Assembly (NCBI GenBank): GCA_034437515.1
Contig: DAOTTX010000177.1
Span: 1 to 38,577, forward strand
Direction: 5' to 3'
Origin: DAOTTX01 sp034437515
Lineage (GTDB): Bacteria > Chloroflexota > Anaerolineae > Aggregatilineales > Phototrophicaceae
Length of the DNA: 38,577 bases
Shown one piece after another: positions 30,970 through 38,577 of this stretch (position 1 is its first letter; every line of letters starts with the position of its first letter). Under the pieces are notes generated by a model, which saw nothing but the letters and a program-made list of their open reading frames with translations, was not told where the DNA came from and ran no database searches. The position numbers were made by a program, and so were the translations under genes.

Positions 30970-32052
30970 TTATTCCCCCAAAATGAGATCAACGGCTTCA
31001 TAGAGCAAATCGGGATCGAGTCTGAGGTCGGCGTGCAGCAATACCACGATCATCTCTTCCTCAACCAGGTAAAGCGCATCGCTGCTGAAGCCTAACACCG
31101 ATCCGCTGTGTCCATAGATCATGCCGTAGTCCTGGTCGTCGAAGACCTGGATACCCAGACCATATTCACTATCGAGGGTGTCGGTCAACATGGCAGTGAG
31201 CGTCTCGTCTTCCAGGAGATCCCGTTCGTAGAATAGGCTCTCGTAGAAGCGGGCGACATCGGCGGCGTTAGCGACCAGTGCCCCGTCACCCATCCCGGCT
31301 CCGTCGTTGATGGCAAAGGTATTCTCAAGTGCGCCGTCACCATCAAGGTCTTCGTAGCCGTAGACGAACGCGCCGGGTAATATCTCTTGAATCTGTGTAT
31401 AGGTGTCGTCCGCGCCGATGGGTTCCAGGATGTTCGCACGGACGACCGCGTGCAACGGCTGCCCGGTGACGGACTCAATGATGAGCTGCAACAGTAGATA
31501 ATTGGTGTTGGTGTACTCGAAATCGCTGCCAGGGGCGAAGTACGCCGCCTCACCATAGACGAACCCCGTCATGATCTCGGTGGGTGTCCAGGCGTAAGTC
31601 GGGTTAGCATCAACCGCATCATAAAAGTCATCTTGAAGATATTCGTACAATCCGCTGGACATATTCAGCAATTGGCGCGTGGTGACCGCGTCCGCGCCGT
31701 CGATATTGGTGATGAGGTCGGCGGGTAGATAGGTGCTGATGGGCGCGTCGAGGTCGAGTAACCCTTCATCGACCAGTTGCAGCGCGGCGACAGCCGTATA
31801 GGTCTTGGAGACACTGCCGATGCGAAAACGATCATCGACGGTCGCCGGGTTGCCACGATTGAGCCGGGTCAGGCCGGTAACGGCGGCATAGGTAGCGTCC
31901 GGCGTCCACACATAGAGCACCACCGCCGGGGAATTGGCAGCGCGGTAATCATCGAGCAGGGCTTGTAGTGCGTCGTCGGTGGGTTGCTGCGCGAGGGTCA
32001 CGGGCAACACGGACAGAAACAGGCAAACGAAAAACAGAACTTGCTTACGCAT
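30970..32052 (-). CDS. Exported beta-lactamase-family serine hydrolase
   Basis: A 360-residue protein with a signal peptide ending near TLAQQ (residue 22). It has the class-C beta-lactamase/DD-peptidase/esterase motifs: S80-V-S-K83 (nucleophile and general base), Y180-T-N182, and H315-S-G317 in place of the KTG box. These fit the beta-lactamase-related (PF00144-type) enzymes, many of which are esterases or D-aminopeptidases rather than drug-resistance enzymes. An Asp-rich DLDGDGALEN segment (about 235-245) looks like a calcium-binding loop. GGAG lies 9 bases before the ATG. It follows the methyltransferase by 63 bases on the same strand. Confidence 0.85.
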   Translation of the reverse strand: MRKQVLFFVCLFLSVLPVTLAQQPTDDALQALLDDYRAANSPAVVLYVWTPDATYAAVTGLTRLNRGNPATVDDRFRIGSVSKTYTAVAALQLVDEGLLDLDAPISTYLPADLITNIDGADAVTTRQLLNMSSGLYEYLQDDFYDAVDANPTYAWTPTEIMTGFVYGEAAYFAPGSDFEYTNTNYLLLQLIIESVTGQPLHAVVRANILEPIGADDTYTQIQEILPGAFVYGYEDLDGDGALENTFAINDGAGMGDGALVANAADVARFYESLFYERDLLEDETLTAMLTDTLDSEYGLGIQVFDDQDYGMIYGHSGSVLGFSSDALYLVEEEMIVVLLHADLRLDPDLLYEAVDLILGE

Positions 32053-32115
32053 GGTGTTGAACTCCGGTGAATGAACGATAGCCTCAGCATAACACGAATC
32101 CGGTGACGGGTTGCG

Positions 32116-32844
32116 TTATGATCCGCGCAGCAGGCTGTAGCGGTTCATGCGATTGTCGGAGCCATCAGCGCGGAAGGTACGGATTTCGTCTAAACCGGTC
32201 GCGTCGATCAAGGCTTGATGCTCGGCGTCATCGACGTAGTGGCAATAGCGCCACGCGACCGCACCCCGCCGCCAATCCAACAGATAATCGTGTTGCTCGA
32301 CCTTCGGCGCGAGGTCATCGGGCCAGTCGATCAACCGCTCACGGAAGCGGTCGTACTCATAGAAACGCCAGCAAGCGAAGGCCAGCATCCCGCCGGGTTT
32401 GAGCAGCGCCGACAGCCGCCGCAGAAACGCCTGCCGGTTCGCCGCGCCGGGGATGTGGTGCATCAAGCCGAAGGCGGCGACCAGATCGTAACTGCCACGT
32501 TCCGGCGGGGAAAGCACCACGTCGCGCCGTTCGACGGTCGCCGCGAGGCCGGGTGCGTCTCGTAGCGCCTCAAACGCCCGGTCAAGCAGGGCTGGATTGT
32601 TATCTACGCCGTGATAGTCGATTTCCAATTTTAGATGATCGCCCAGGAACACACCGAAACGTCCGTTACCACAACCGACATCCAGCACGGCAAATGTCGC
32701 GCCGTTGTGCGGACGTTTGAGGTCGGGCAGCAGGCGCTCCCAACCGGGCCAGGCCGCGCCGCGTGTCTGGTCGAAGGCTTGCGCGGTGGTCTGGTAGAAT
32801 TGCCGGTTGATCGCGTTCAGGCGTTGGATGGTCAGCTCATCCAT
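32116..32844 (-). CDS. Class I SAM-dependent methyltransferase
   Basis: A 242-residue methyltransferase. Motif I is VLDVGCGNGRFG (53-64), followed by an acidic motif II strand (DYHGVDNNPAL) and LVAAFGLMHHIPG (motif IV region), then LLKPGGMLAFACW. The arrangement resembles Methyltransf_11/25 proteins and tRNA-modifying relatives (Trm9/ALKBH8-like), with a YEYDRFRERLIDWPDDL insert. The substrate is unknown. The ATG at 32844 lies inside the end of the kinase gene, overlapping 8 bases. A GTG at 32850 is also possible. It is coupled to the kinase gene, suggesting shared expression. Confidence 0.82.
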   Translation of the reverse strand: MDELTIQRLNAINRQFYQTTAQAFDQTRGAAWPGWERLLPDLKRPHNGATFAVLDVGCGNGRFGVFLGDHLKLEIDYHGVDNNPALLDRAFEALRDAPGLAATVERRDVVLSPPERGSYDLVAAFGLMHHIPGAANRQAFLRRLSALLKPGGMLAFACWRFYEYDRFRERLIDWPDDLAPKVEQHDYLLDWRRGAVAWRYCHYVDDAEHQALIDATGLDEIRTFRADGSDNRMNRYSLLRGS

Positions 32845-35467
32845 CGTCACCGCCCAGATAGCGACTCAGGTCGGTTTCCGGCGCAAAGACGTTGGTACAG
32901 TCGATCTCATCCGCCTGCATTACCACGATCAGCGATTGCAGTCCTTCGCCCTGTGCGGACTGGTTGACGACCCCAATATCGGCTAACGCACCCAACCGAT
33001 CATCCTGTGCCAACCGCACCTCAGCCCGCAGCAGATGAGCGACGGTATACGTCGGGCGCAGGTCGATTAACCGGGTGTAGGCCGCTTCAGCTTCGGCATA
33101 GTTCGCTTGATTGCAGTGGACGAATCCTTCCAGCAAGAACATATCCGGCATATAGGTCTCAATGAACGGTGTATCCAGCGCGTAAGCCGCGTCCAGCGCG
33201 GCGAGGGCGTCACTCCACTGGCGTTGGGTGGCGTAGCCCAGCGCGGCAGCACTCTCCGCAATCTGACTCTCGACATCGTAGACGCTCTCCAACAACTGAG
33301 TGGTCAGACGCGGGTCGGAAAAAGCCGCGACCGCCTGCCAGCTTTCCCAGGCGGCCTGTAAATCGACCGCACGCAAGGCCACGAGCAGATTAAACATATA
33401 GGGGAAATTGAAATCAGGCCCAGCCGCGATGCTCTGGCGTAAATAGGTGGGGGCGGCGTCGTCCTCGATCATCACCCCGATGATGCCCGCCATGCCGCTG
33501 GCATACCAATCGTCAGGGTTAATCTCAGCGGCGGTCTGGTATTCAGGATAGGCCGCCGTGGGATTATCTCGCAAGAAAATAGCTTCTTGTGCTTCAAGAT
33601 AATGCGGGATCGTCCATTCATCCAACGATACCTCAGAGATCAGGCTCAGGCGTTCCAGGTCTTCACGCGCTTCCTCCAATTGACCGGTGCGCTGGTAAGC
33701 AAAGCCTCGCCCGATAAACACCAATGCGTTGTTCGAGATGCGTTCCGAAACCGCCGTCGCCAAGCGCACGGATTCGTCTGTGTCCGACATCAGGTTGTAA
33801 TAGTAGCGGTGCCAGTCATCACCGGTGCTGATGCCGATGATCTCCGGTTGGTCGATCTCGCGTTCTGCGAGAATATCCAACATGGCGAAGACCTGCACCA
33901 GATCGGCGACCGCGCTATTCGCAACATGCAGCACACCCAGCACCGCCAGCGCGGAGTGTACCATCGACTGACGCGAGCGGTCGTCCAGTACGATGCGCGC
34001 ATCGGTCAGCGCGGTGATCGTCTCCCGTGAAAACTGGCTTTTCGTTAACAGGTCGAGATCACCGCTCTGCACGCGCACCTCGCTGCGATCTTCGTAATAC
34101 TGCCCCCACAAGATCACATGTGCGTCGAACTGTTCGGCGATCTCGGTTGCTTGCTCGGCTGAGTCAACCGTGATAGGCACCGTCCGCACCTCAACGTTGG
34201 AAAGACCGCCAAAGTCACGCTCGAACCAGTCGCGCAGGTCACGGGCGATGAGGGTTTGCGGGTTGGTGCGCTCGGTGTCGATGGGGTCTAGCGCCGCAAC
34301 CAGTACCATGTAGTTGCCATCAGCAACGGGCGCGACACTGACCGCAGCGGCGGGTGAGGGGGTGCCGCTGTTGCTGAGCGCGAACACCGTACCGAGAATA
34401 ATCACAAGCATGGCGACCACGCCGAGAACAATCAGCGGTGCGAGTTGGCGCGTCTGCCGGGGTGTCATCTGAGCGCGGTTCTCGCGGGAGGTGGCCTTTT
34501 CCCCCGGCAGGAACTCCCCGGAATCGACCGTGTCCGGCACTTGAGGCCAGACAGGTGTCTTTGCAGCCTCGGTGATCGGCGGTGTGATGACGGGGGCTTG
34601 GGTCGGGGTGGGTGTGGATTCAGGCAAGTCACGGTCAAAGAGAATGGCCTCTAACTGTGCGCCGACGAAGCGCACACTGTTGATGCGCTCATCAGGGTCT
34701 TTCGCCAGCATCCGCTCCACCAGATTGACCAATTCCGGCTGAGTATCGGGGCGCAGTTCTACCAGCGAAGGCACATCCTCCTGCATGATCTTCAGCAGTA
34801 GCGCGGTGCTACCATTGGCCTCGAACGGACGGCGCAATGTAAGCATTTCGTAGAGCAGCACCCCAAACGACCAGATGTCGCTGCGGCTATCCGCACTTTG
34901 CCCCATGCACACCTCCGGGCTGAGGTAGGACATGGTGCCGATCATCGCGCCGGTTTGCGTCATGCGGGTGGCATCGCCGAAGTGCGCGACGCCGAAATCC
35001 GTCAGACGGGGCGTGCCGTCCTCAGCGAGCAACACGTTCGCCGGTTTGAGGTCACGATGTACGATCTGCAAACGATGGGCGCGGGTGAGCGCGTCGGAGA
35101 GGTCAAGGCCGATCTCCATCACCCGGCGTAGCGGCATCTGTTCGCCTCGTTTGCGCAGGTCATCGAGGTGGACACGCAGGTCACCCCCGCCGACCAATTC
35201 CATCACCACATAGTGTTGCTCGTCTTGCTCGACGGTCGCCAATACCTTGACGATGTTGGGATGATTCAGACGACGCAGGGCTTGCCCTTCACGCTCGAAG
35301 CGTTGGACGATGTCGGGGTCAAGCGCGATGATCTCCGGTTTGAGTAGCTTGATCGCCACAGCCTGACCGGTAACGGTATCCAGCCCGTGATAGACCGTCG
35401 CCATGCCGCCGTAACCAAGCATCTCACCGAGTGTGTAGCGTCCACCGATAACGTGCTGATCTGCCAT
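32837..35467 (-). CDS. PknB-type Ser/Thr kinase with outer TPR-like region
   Basis: An 876-residue transmembrane kinase. The kinase domain occupies about 11-275: glycine loop GYGGMATVY (18-26), Lys40, HRDLKPAN with Asp139, DFG (157-159), SPE in place of APE (183-185), DIWSFGVLLYEMLT. A Pro/Thr-rich juxtamembrane stretch (280-340) precedes the membrane span at about 342-364. The outer region begins with an alpha/beta segment (NYMVLVAALDPIDTERT, VRTVPITVDSAEQATEIAEQFDAHVILWGQYYE) resembling sugar- or peptide-binding folds, then runs into helical TPR-like repeats (about 590-850). It would phosphorylate cytosolic proteins in response to an outside signal. Its gene lies 15 bases after the ParB-like gene and overlaps the methyltransferase start. 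Confidence 0.92.
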   Translation of the reverse strand: MADQHVIGGRYTLGEMLGYGGMATVYHGLDTVTGQAVAIKLLKPEIIALDPDIVQRFEREGQALRRLNHPNIVKVLATVEQDEQHYVVMELVGGGDLRVHLDDLRKRGEQMPLRRVMEIGLDLSDALTRAHRLQIVHRDLKPANVLLAEDGTPRLTDFGVAHFGDATRMTQTGAMIGTMSYLSPEVCMGQSADSRSDIWSFGVLLYEMLTLRRPFEANGSTALLLKIMQEDVPSLVELRPDTQPELVNLVERMLAKDPDERINSVRFVGAQLEAILFDRDLPESTPTPTQAPVITPPITEAAKTPVWPQVPDTVDSGEFLPGEKATSRENRAQMTPRQTRQLAPLIVLGVVAMLVIILGTVFALSNSGTPSPAAAVSVAPVADGNYMVLVAALDPIDTERTNPQTLIARDLRDWFERDFGGLSNVEVRTVPITVDSAEQATEIAEQFDAHVILWGQYYEDRSEVRVQSGDLDLLTKSQFSRETITALTDARIVLDDRSRQSMVHSALAVLGVLHVANSAVADLVQVFAMLDILAEREIDQPEIIGISTGDDWHRYYYNLMSDTDESVRLATAVSERISNNALVFIGRGFAYQRTGQLEEAREDLERLSLISEVSLDEWTIPHYLEAQEAIFLRDNPTAAYPEYQTAAEINPDDWYASGMAGIIGVMIEDDAAPTYLRQSIAAGPDFNFPYMFNLLVALRAVDLQAAWESWQAVAAFSDPRLTTQLLESVYDVESQIAESAAALGYATQRQWSDALAALDAAYALDTPFIETYMPDMFLLEGFVHCNQANYAEAEAAYTRLIDLRPTYTVAHLLRAEVRLAQDDRLGALADIGVVNQSAQGEGLQSLIVVMQADEIDCTNVFAPETDLSRYLGGDDG

Positions 35468-35482
35468 GTTTTGTGCCGTTCG

Positions 35483-36382
35483 CTAAAAGATCGGTTTATC
35501 CCCTTCCCAGGGGAGTGTTTGTGGAATGTCGATGCCGCGCTCGTCCAGAAATTGCATTAACGCGGCACTGAGCTTGTACTCGCCACCGGCTTCACCGTAG
35601 GTCTCGCGCAGGTGCCATAGATACTCCACCAACCAGATGTAAAGGTCGGCCTCGGTGCGTTTCGGGTCGTGGCGCACCACCTCATAACTGCGGATGAGTT
35701 TGATAGCCGGTAGATAGACCTTGTCGTACCAATGCCGCGCCGCTTCTTCGTAGGTGGTCTCCTGCACCCAGCGATGACCCAAAATCTGCTGTGTGACGTG
35801 GATGTGTTCCAGCAAGTCACCATAGCGGGCGGGTTCGGTCAGCACAATCGGCTCCAGACCGGGACGCGCCCGGTCTAGCCCGGTCTTTTCGAGGAAGTCG
35901 GCATAACACGTCGCCGATTGCAGTTCACGCTCGGACATGCCCGGTTCCAGATCGACCGCTGTTTGTAGCTCAGTCACGTAAGCCTGGATGGTGTGGTGGC
36001 CCATCTTCCGCGCAACCGAGACACGGTGATTGCCATCCCGCACGAAGAACACATCATCCACCTGATATAACTCAACCGGTGGCAGCCCCTCCATGCTGTG
36101 AAAGCGTTCGTAGATGCGTTCCCACCGTTCCTGTGTGCTGCGCTTGCGGGGGAGGAACTTGTTGGTGAAATCGTTGTAGCGCCCCACACTCCCTGCGATG
36201 CGATCCAACGGGACATCGAATAATCCTTTGTAGCTCTCTTGCTTGAGCTTCAACCGGGCTTTGATTTTGTTGAAGTCCATGAGTTCGGTCGGCTGGCCCA
36301 GCAGCACACCTTTGATCTCATCCCAGAAGGCACGGAAGCGGGCACGGTCGAATTCGCTGCGCGGGTCGCTATATGATTGCAT
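35483..36382 (-). CDS. ParB/Srx-like protein with DUF4032-type C-terminus
   Basis: A 299-residue cytosolic protein. Residues about 95-135 have the ParB N-terminal (ParB/sulfiredoxin) core: GLPPVELYQVDDVFFVRDGNHRV in outline, with the G-N-H-R-V-S-x-A motif that binds nucleotide in this fold. No helix-turn-helix as in ParB is evident. Instead, a helical C-terminal half (EARRHWYDKVYLPAI-like region, IRSYEVVRHDPKRTEADLY, YLWHLRE) resembles the DUF4032 part of actinobacterial ParB-like proteins. It may be a nucleotide-binding switch or small-molecule kinase, but the role is unknown. Between the TerB-like gene (38 bases) and the kinase gene (15 bases), it belongs to the same operon. Confidence 0.72.
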   Translation of the reverse strand: MQSYSDPRSEFDRARFRAFWDEIKGVLLGQPTELMDFNKIKARLKLKQESYKGLFDVPLDRIAGSVGRYNDFTNKFLPRKRSTQERWERIYERFHSMEGLPPVELYQVDDVFFVRDGNHRVSVARKMGHHTIQAYVTELQTAVDLEPGMSERELQSATCYADFLEKTGLDRARPGLEPIVLTEPARYGDLLEHIHVTQQILGHRWVQETTYEEAARHWYDKVYLPAIKLIRSYEVVRHDPKRTEADLYIWLVEYLWHLRETYGEAGGEYKLSAALMQFLDERGIDIPQTLPWEGDKPIF

Positions 36383-36420
36383 AGATGGGGCGCTCCTGAC
36401 TCGTTTTCTCTCTATTTTAC

Positions 36421-37344
36421 TCAGACTTGCCGTTTTTCACGGGGAATTTTTAGCTTGGCGTTGATGAATTGCTCATGTGAAAGCAAGAGACTGCGCGAGA
36501 TCATGCGGATTTCTTCGATCTCGTCGCGGGTGACCATACCGTCCGCCGCCGCGACCCTGAACAGCACATCGAGGAAGGCTTCTAACTCCTCGTGTGTGCA
36601 CATATCGACGAATTCTCGTGCCAGCCGGTATTGATCCATCATATCGGCGGTCTTATCGACAGCGATGCTGGCGACGAACGCGGCCTGGTCACGGTCAAGA
36701 TGCCAGTCGGCTTGCAGCGCGTTGACGATAACGTCTAACTCCTCGTGGCTGACGTTGTCGTTAGTACGGGCGACCTGCCCCATCAACCCGCCCACCATCG
36801 AGAGCTTACGCAGGGTGGCTTCGGGCAGGTCAAGCTCGACCTCGTTCATATCGAGGCGGTGGCGCACCCCATAATAGACCTTATTGTTCATAAAATCGTG
36901 CAGGTACTTCTCCCGATTGGGGGCGTTCCGTGCTGCGGTTGACCGACGCTGTACCGATCCCTTGACCAACCGCGAAAACGCGCCGATCAAACCGGTATCG
37001 GCTTCTTCTACCGCTTGCTGGATCTCCTGCACGACGGCTTTTTCTTCGTCGGTGACCTCGCCATCGGTGCTGACCATGTCGTTGAGTGCTTCCAGCGCCA
37101 GCCGTTTATCGTCGTCGGAGCGAATCGCCGTCTCTAATTCATCTAGCAGGCGTTGCCGTTCGGCCTCACCGACCGGCGTCTCGATGTACATGTCCAGTTC
37201 TGCCCACTGCCGTGCTTTGAGGTTGGGCAGGTGGAACAGCAGGTCTTTCAAACTGTTGACTTCTTCGTTGGTGACTTCGCCATCCGCCCAAGCAGCAGCG
37301 ATGATGACCTTACCGAGGGTCATAATCAGATCGGGGTTTGCCAT
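36421..37344 (-). CDS. TerB-like protein with two repeats
   Basis: A 307-residue soluble helical protein with TerB-like tandem regions. Each has the acidic loop signature: AAAWADGEVTNEEV (about residue 17-30), a DMVSTDGEVTDEE copy near 88, and RVAAADGMVTRDEIEE near 265. TerB domains bind metal and are linked to tellurite resistance and membrane-associated stress complexes. The remaining ter genes (terC, terD, terE) are absent here, so tellurite resistance should not be assumed. It is the first gene of the TerB/ParB-like/kinase/methyltransferase operon. A TACAAT -10-like element lies on the minus strand at 37383-37388. Confidence 0.77.
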   Translation of the reverse strand: MANPDLIMTLGKVIIAAAWADGEVTNEEVNSLKDLLFHLPNLKARQWAELDMYIETPVGEAERQRLLDELETAIRSDDDKRLALEALNDMVSTDGEVTDEEKAVVQEIQQAVEEADTGLIGAFSRLVKGSVQRRSTAARNAPNREKYLHDFMNNKVYYGVRHRLDMNEVELDLPEATLRKLSMVGGLMGQVARTNDNVSHEELDVIVNALQADWHLDRDQAAFVASIAVDKTADMMDQYRLAREFVDMCTHEELEAFLDVLFRVAAADGMVTRDEIEEIRMISRSLLLSHEQFINAKLKIPREKRQV

Positions 37345-37398
37345 AGTCCTTGATTCCTATAAAGGCTGTTAATTGATTTTCTATTGTACCGTATCTTT

Positions 37399-37428
37399 AA
37401 GCGGGGATGCCCAAAGAAATCCCCGCTT
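37399..37428 (-). terminator. Hairpin, possible terminator of the 37544-38206 gene
   Basis: AAGCGGGGAT (37399-37408) and ATCCCCGCTT (37419-37428) form a perfect 10-bp stem with a 10-base loop, in the 199-base gap between two minus-strand genes. The stem ends in TT on the minus strand but has no long T-run, so termination is likely but not certain. Upstream of it, 37429-37543 shows no other feature. Confidence 0.45.
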
Positions 37429-37543
37429 CAGTAGGGCAACCACACAGCTTTTTCAACGGCAAACCACGGGATTTGTGACCCTAAGAACAACCAGCAACAA
37501 CCAGAATTCTGATGTGAGTGCGATAGTCTAAAATGCTCCGCCA

Positions 37544-38206
37544 TCAGCGCCAGATCGGGTTGAAATCTTCATCGAGTAGGACAGCGGGATACCTTTGCTT
37601 CCATTTCTTCTGTCTGATGACGATTTCAATGTAGGGATAGGTGATCACTTCGTTGATACCACTCAGTGCTAAGTCAAGATATCTTTCATGCTCCAGTTGA
37701 ACATTCATCTTGTTTAACTGCCGGTTAAGCTGATTTGTGGTGATGCCGTCCGGTGGAACGAACGATTTGCGTTTGAGCACTTCGATAGCAGCATCTGCCA
37801 TGTGAATCGCCATTGACTCACGCGCCTCGTCAGACAGATTATCATCTTCCAAGAACTCTCGGTAAACGTAATCAACTTCGTTGGCGAGATTGTAGCGAAC
37901 CCAGTTTTCCCAGTTATAATCTTGCTTGCTGCCCATAAACTGATTGAAGGGAAGCATATAATGGTTAGTGATGTCTTCTTCTTCTTCCCAATCTTCTAAT
38001 AAGGGTGGCAGCATCTTGCTTGCGCTGGCGATGCCATAGGTCACGAACATCGTTGCGATCATGATGAGCAGTGCCCCCTCGAACAGCGTGAAAGGCAGGA
38101 CAAGCGTGAGCAGCCAACCCCAAAACAGCGACCACGATAGCAACACGGACAAGAGAAACCCAATTAAGAGAAATGATCCTGATAAAGCAGTTGGAGATTG
38201 TCGCAT
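37544..38206 (-). CDS. Hypothetical membrane protein
   Basis: A 220-residue protein not recognised. Two hydrophobic spans lie at about residues 12-35 and 40-62. A cytosolic-looking acidic and aromatic region follows (LLEDWEEEEDITNHYMLP, DYNWENWVRYNLANEVD), and the C-terminus is helical with a final strand and WKQRYPAVLLDED. There is no catalytic motif. AAGGAGG lies 6 bases before the ATG, one of the strongest ribosome sites in the window. It appears monocistronic, with a possible -10 motif at 38250-38263. Confidence 0.72.
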   Translation of the reverse strand: MRQSPTALSGSFLLIGFLLSVLLSWSLFWGWLLTLVLPFTLFEGALLIMIATMFVTYGIASASKMLPPLLEDWEEEEDITNHYMLPFNQFMGSKQDYNWENWVRYNLANEVDYVYREFLEDDNLSDEARESMAIHMADAAIEVLKRKSFVPPDGITTNQLNRQLNKMNVQLEHERYLDLALSGINEVITYPYIEIVIRQKKWKQRYPAVLLDEDFNPIWR

Positions 38207-38249
38207 GAGACCTCCTTAAGAATATGACCTCAATCATAACGCGAACATG

Positions 38250-38263
38250 TATCATATCATAGG
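38250..38263 (-). promoter_or_regulatory. Possible -10 region (TATGATATGATA)
   Basis: This is the same 14-mer as at 7081-7094, CCTATGATATGATA on the minus strand, about 45 bases upstream of the start at 38206. No clear -35 is seen. Confidence 0.3.
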
Positions 38264-38339
38264 TGCCTCTGCAAAAACTCAACATAGCTGGTAAAAATCT
38301 CTGATTACGCCGGAATTGGCGAAAATAGGATCTGACATC

Positions 38340-38417
38340 GCCCTCGTCCTAAATCTTTCTCTCAGCATAGCGTTGGGGATTTCGCAAATATGTGGCGCGT
38401 GGCCGGGGAATGAGGGC
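38340..38417. repeat. Degenerate short copy of the intergenic element
   Basis: GCCCTCGT (38340-38347) and ATGAGGGC (38410-38417) form imperfect inverted ends. The left part, CCTCGTCCTAAATCTTTCTC, closely follows the left part of the 25171-25328 element (CCTCATCCTAAATCCTTCTC). The interior is shorter and decayed. No gene is seen in 38207-38577. Confidence 0.55.
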
Positions 38418-38550
38418 AAGAGGCCATTCCACCAGAAACGTTAGGACGATAACTCGCTATCAAAATAGTAACTACTCAGGTACCCCCACGTCATTCGGAT
38501 AACAAGGGGTCATAGCGGGTATCTATCGGGCTACAATTTATTACACACAT

Positions 38551-38567
38551 TCACAACTATATTGTGA
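38551..38567. promoter_or_regulatory. Short palindrome near the window end
   Basis: TCACAA (38551-38556) and TTGTGA (38562-38567) are perfect inverted repeats 5 bases apart, in an AT-rich stretch. The size and spacing fit a dimeric regulator site ahead of a gene outside the window. The site is short, so chance occurrence is possible. Confidence 0.3.
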
Positions 38568-38577
38568 TTTGTGCCAT

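Noticed and set aside
30970..32052. Antibiotic-resistance beta-lactamase
   Set aside because: The SxxK/YxN/HSG pattern fits the wide family of beta-lactamase-related esterases and peptidases. Nothing here supports drug hydrolysis specifically.
36421..37344. Tellurite-resistance operon
   Set aside because: Only the TerB-like protein is present. terC, terD, terE or terZ are absent from the window and TerB folds occur in many other contexts.

Overview
The window is ordinary chromosomal DNA from a free-living bacterium of fairly high GC content. I see no phage, plasmid, insertion-sequence transposase, CRISPR or rRNA genes. Several features suggest a member of Chloroflexota, possibly Anaerolineae-like: many secreted proteins or lipoproteins with Thr/Pro-rich linkers, a PknB-type kinase with a repeat-rich outer part, an LprG-like lipoprotein, a small SWIM-finger protein, a zinc-ribbon protein of the kind often mislabelled PriA, a menaquinone prenyltransferase, and clusters of short palindromic intergenic repeats. 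This placement is inferred from gene content only.

Layout. 1-2465: a repeat fragment, a promoter, tRNA-Pro(UGG) and tRNA-Gly(UCC) with a terminator, then azlD-like, DUF309-like and menA-like genes on the plus strand. 2494-6408 (minus): a tightly coupled operon of LprG-like lipoprotein, 14-TM MFS exporter, metallophosphoesterase and HAD phosphatase, with 4-base stop/start overlaps at all three junctions. 6492-9648 (minus): a hypothetical gene and a CheY-CheC-PAS histidine kinase module. 9850-15535 (plus): a secreted zinc metalloprotease, NAD kinase, a zinc-binding membrane protein and RecN. 16008-19811: a zinc-ribbon protein convergent with a Nudix/beta-propeller pair, then a membrane protein. 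19858-23971 (plus): a quinone-oxidoreductase-like gene, an inverted repeat, a promoter-terminator unit, a SWIM protein, and a DppD/DppF ATPase pair behind a strong promoter and a structured leader. 24106-27876 (minus): an ABC ATPase and a large membrane protein separated by a repeat element. 28057-30911 (plus): a PpiC foldase lipoprotein, a 35-residue membrane peptide and two paralogous surface proteins. 30970-37344 (minus): a TerB-like, ParB-like, Ser/Thr kinase and methyltransferase operon followed by a serine hydrolase. 37544-38206 (minus): a membrane protein.

The loci most worth follow-up are: the LprG/P55-like lipoprotein-exporter operon; the foldase, mini-protein and tandem-paralogue cluster, whose shared two-cysteine C-terminal domain I cannot assign; the TerB/ParB-like/kinase/methyltransferase operon; the stand-alone CheC-CheY-kinase module; and the promoter plus about 100 nt plus terminator unit upstream of the SWIM gene. 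Functions are read from motifs by eye. No database search was run.
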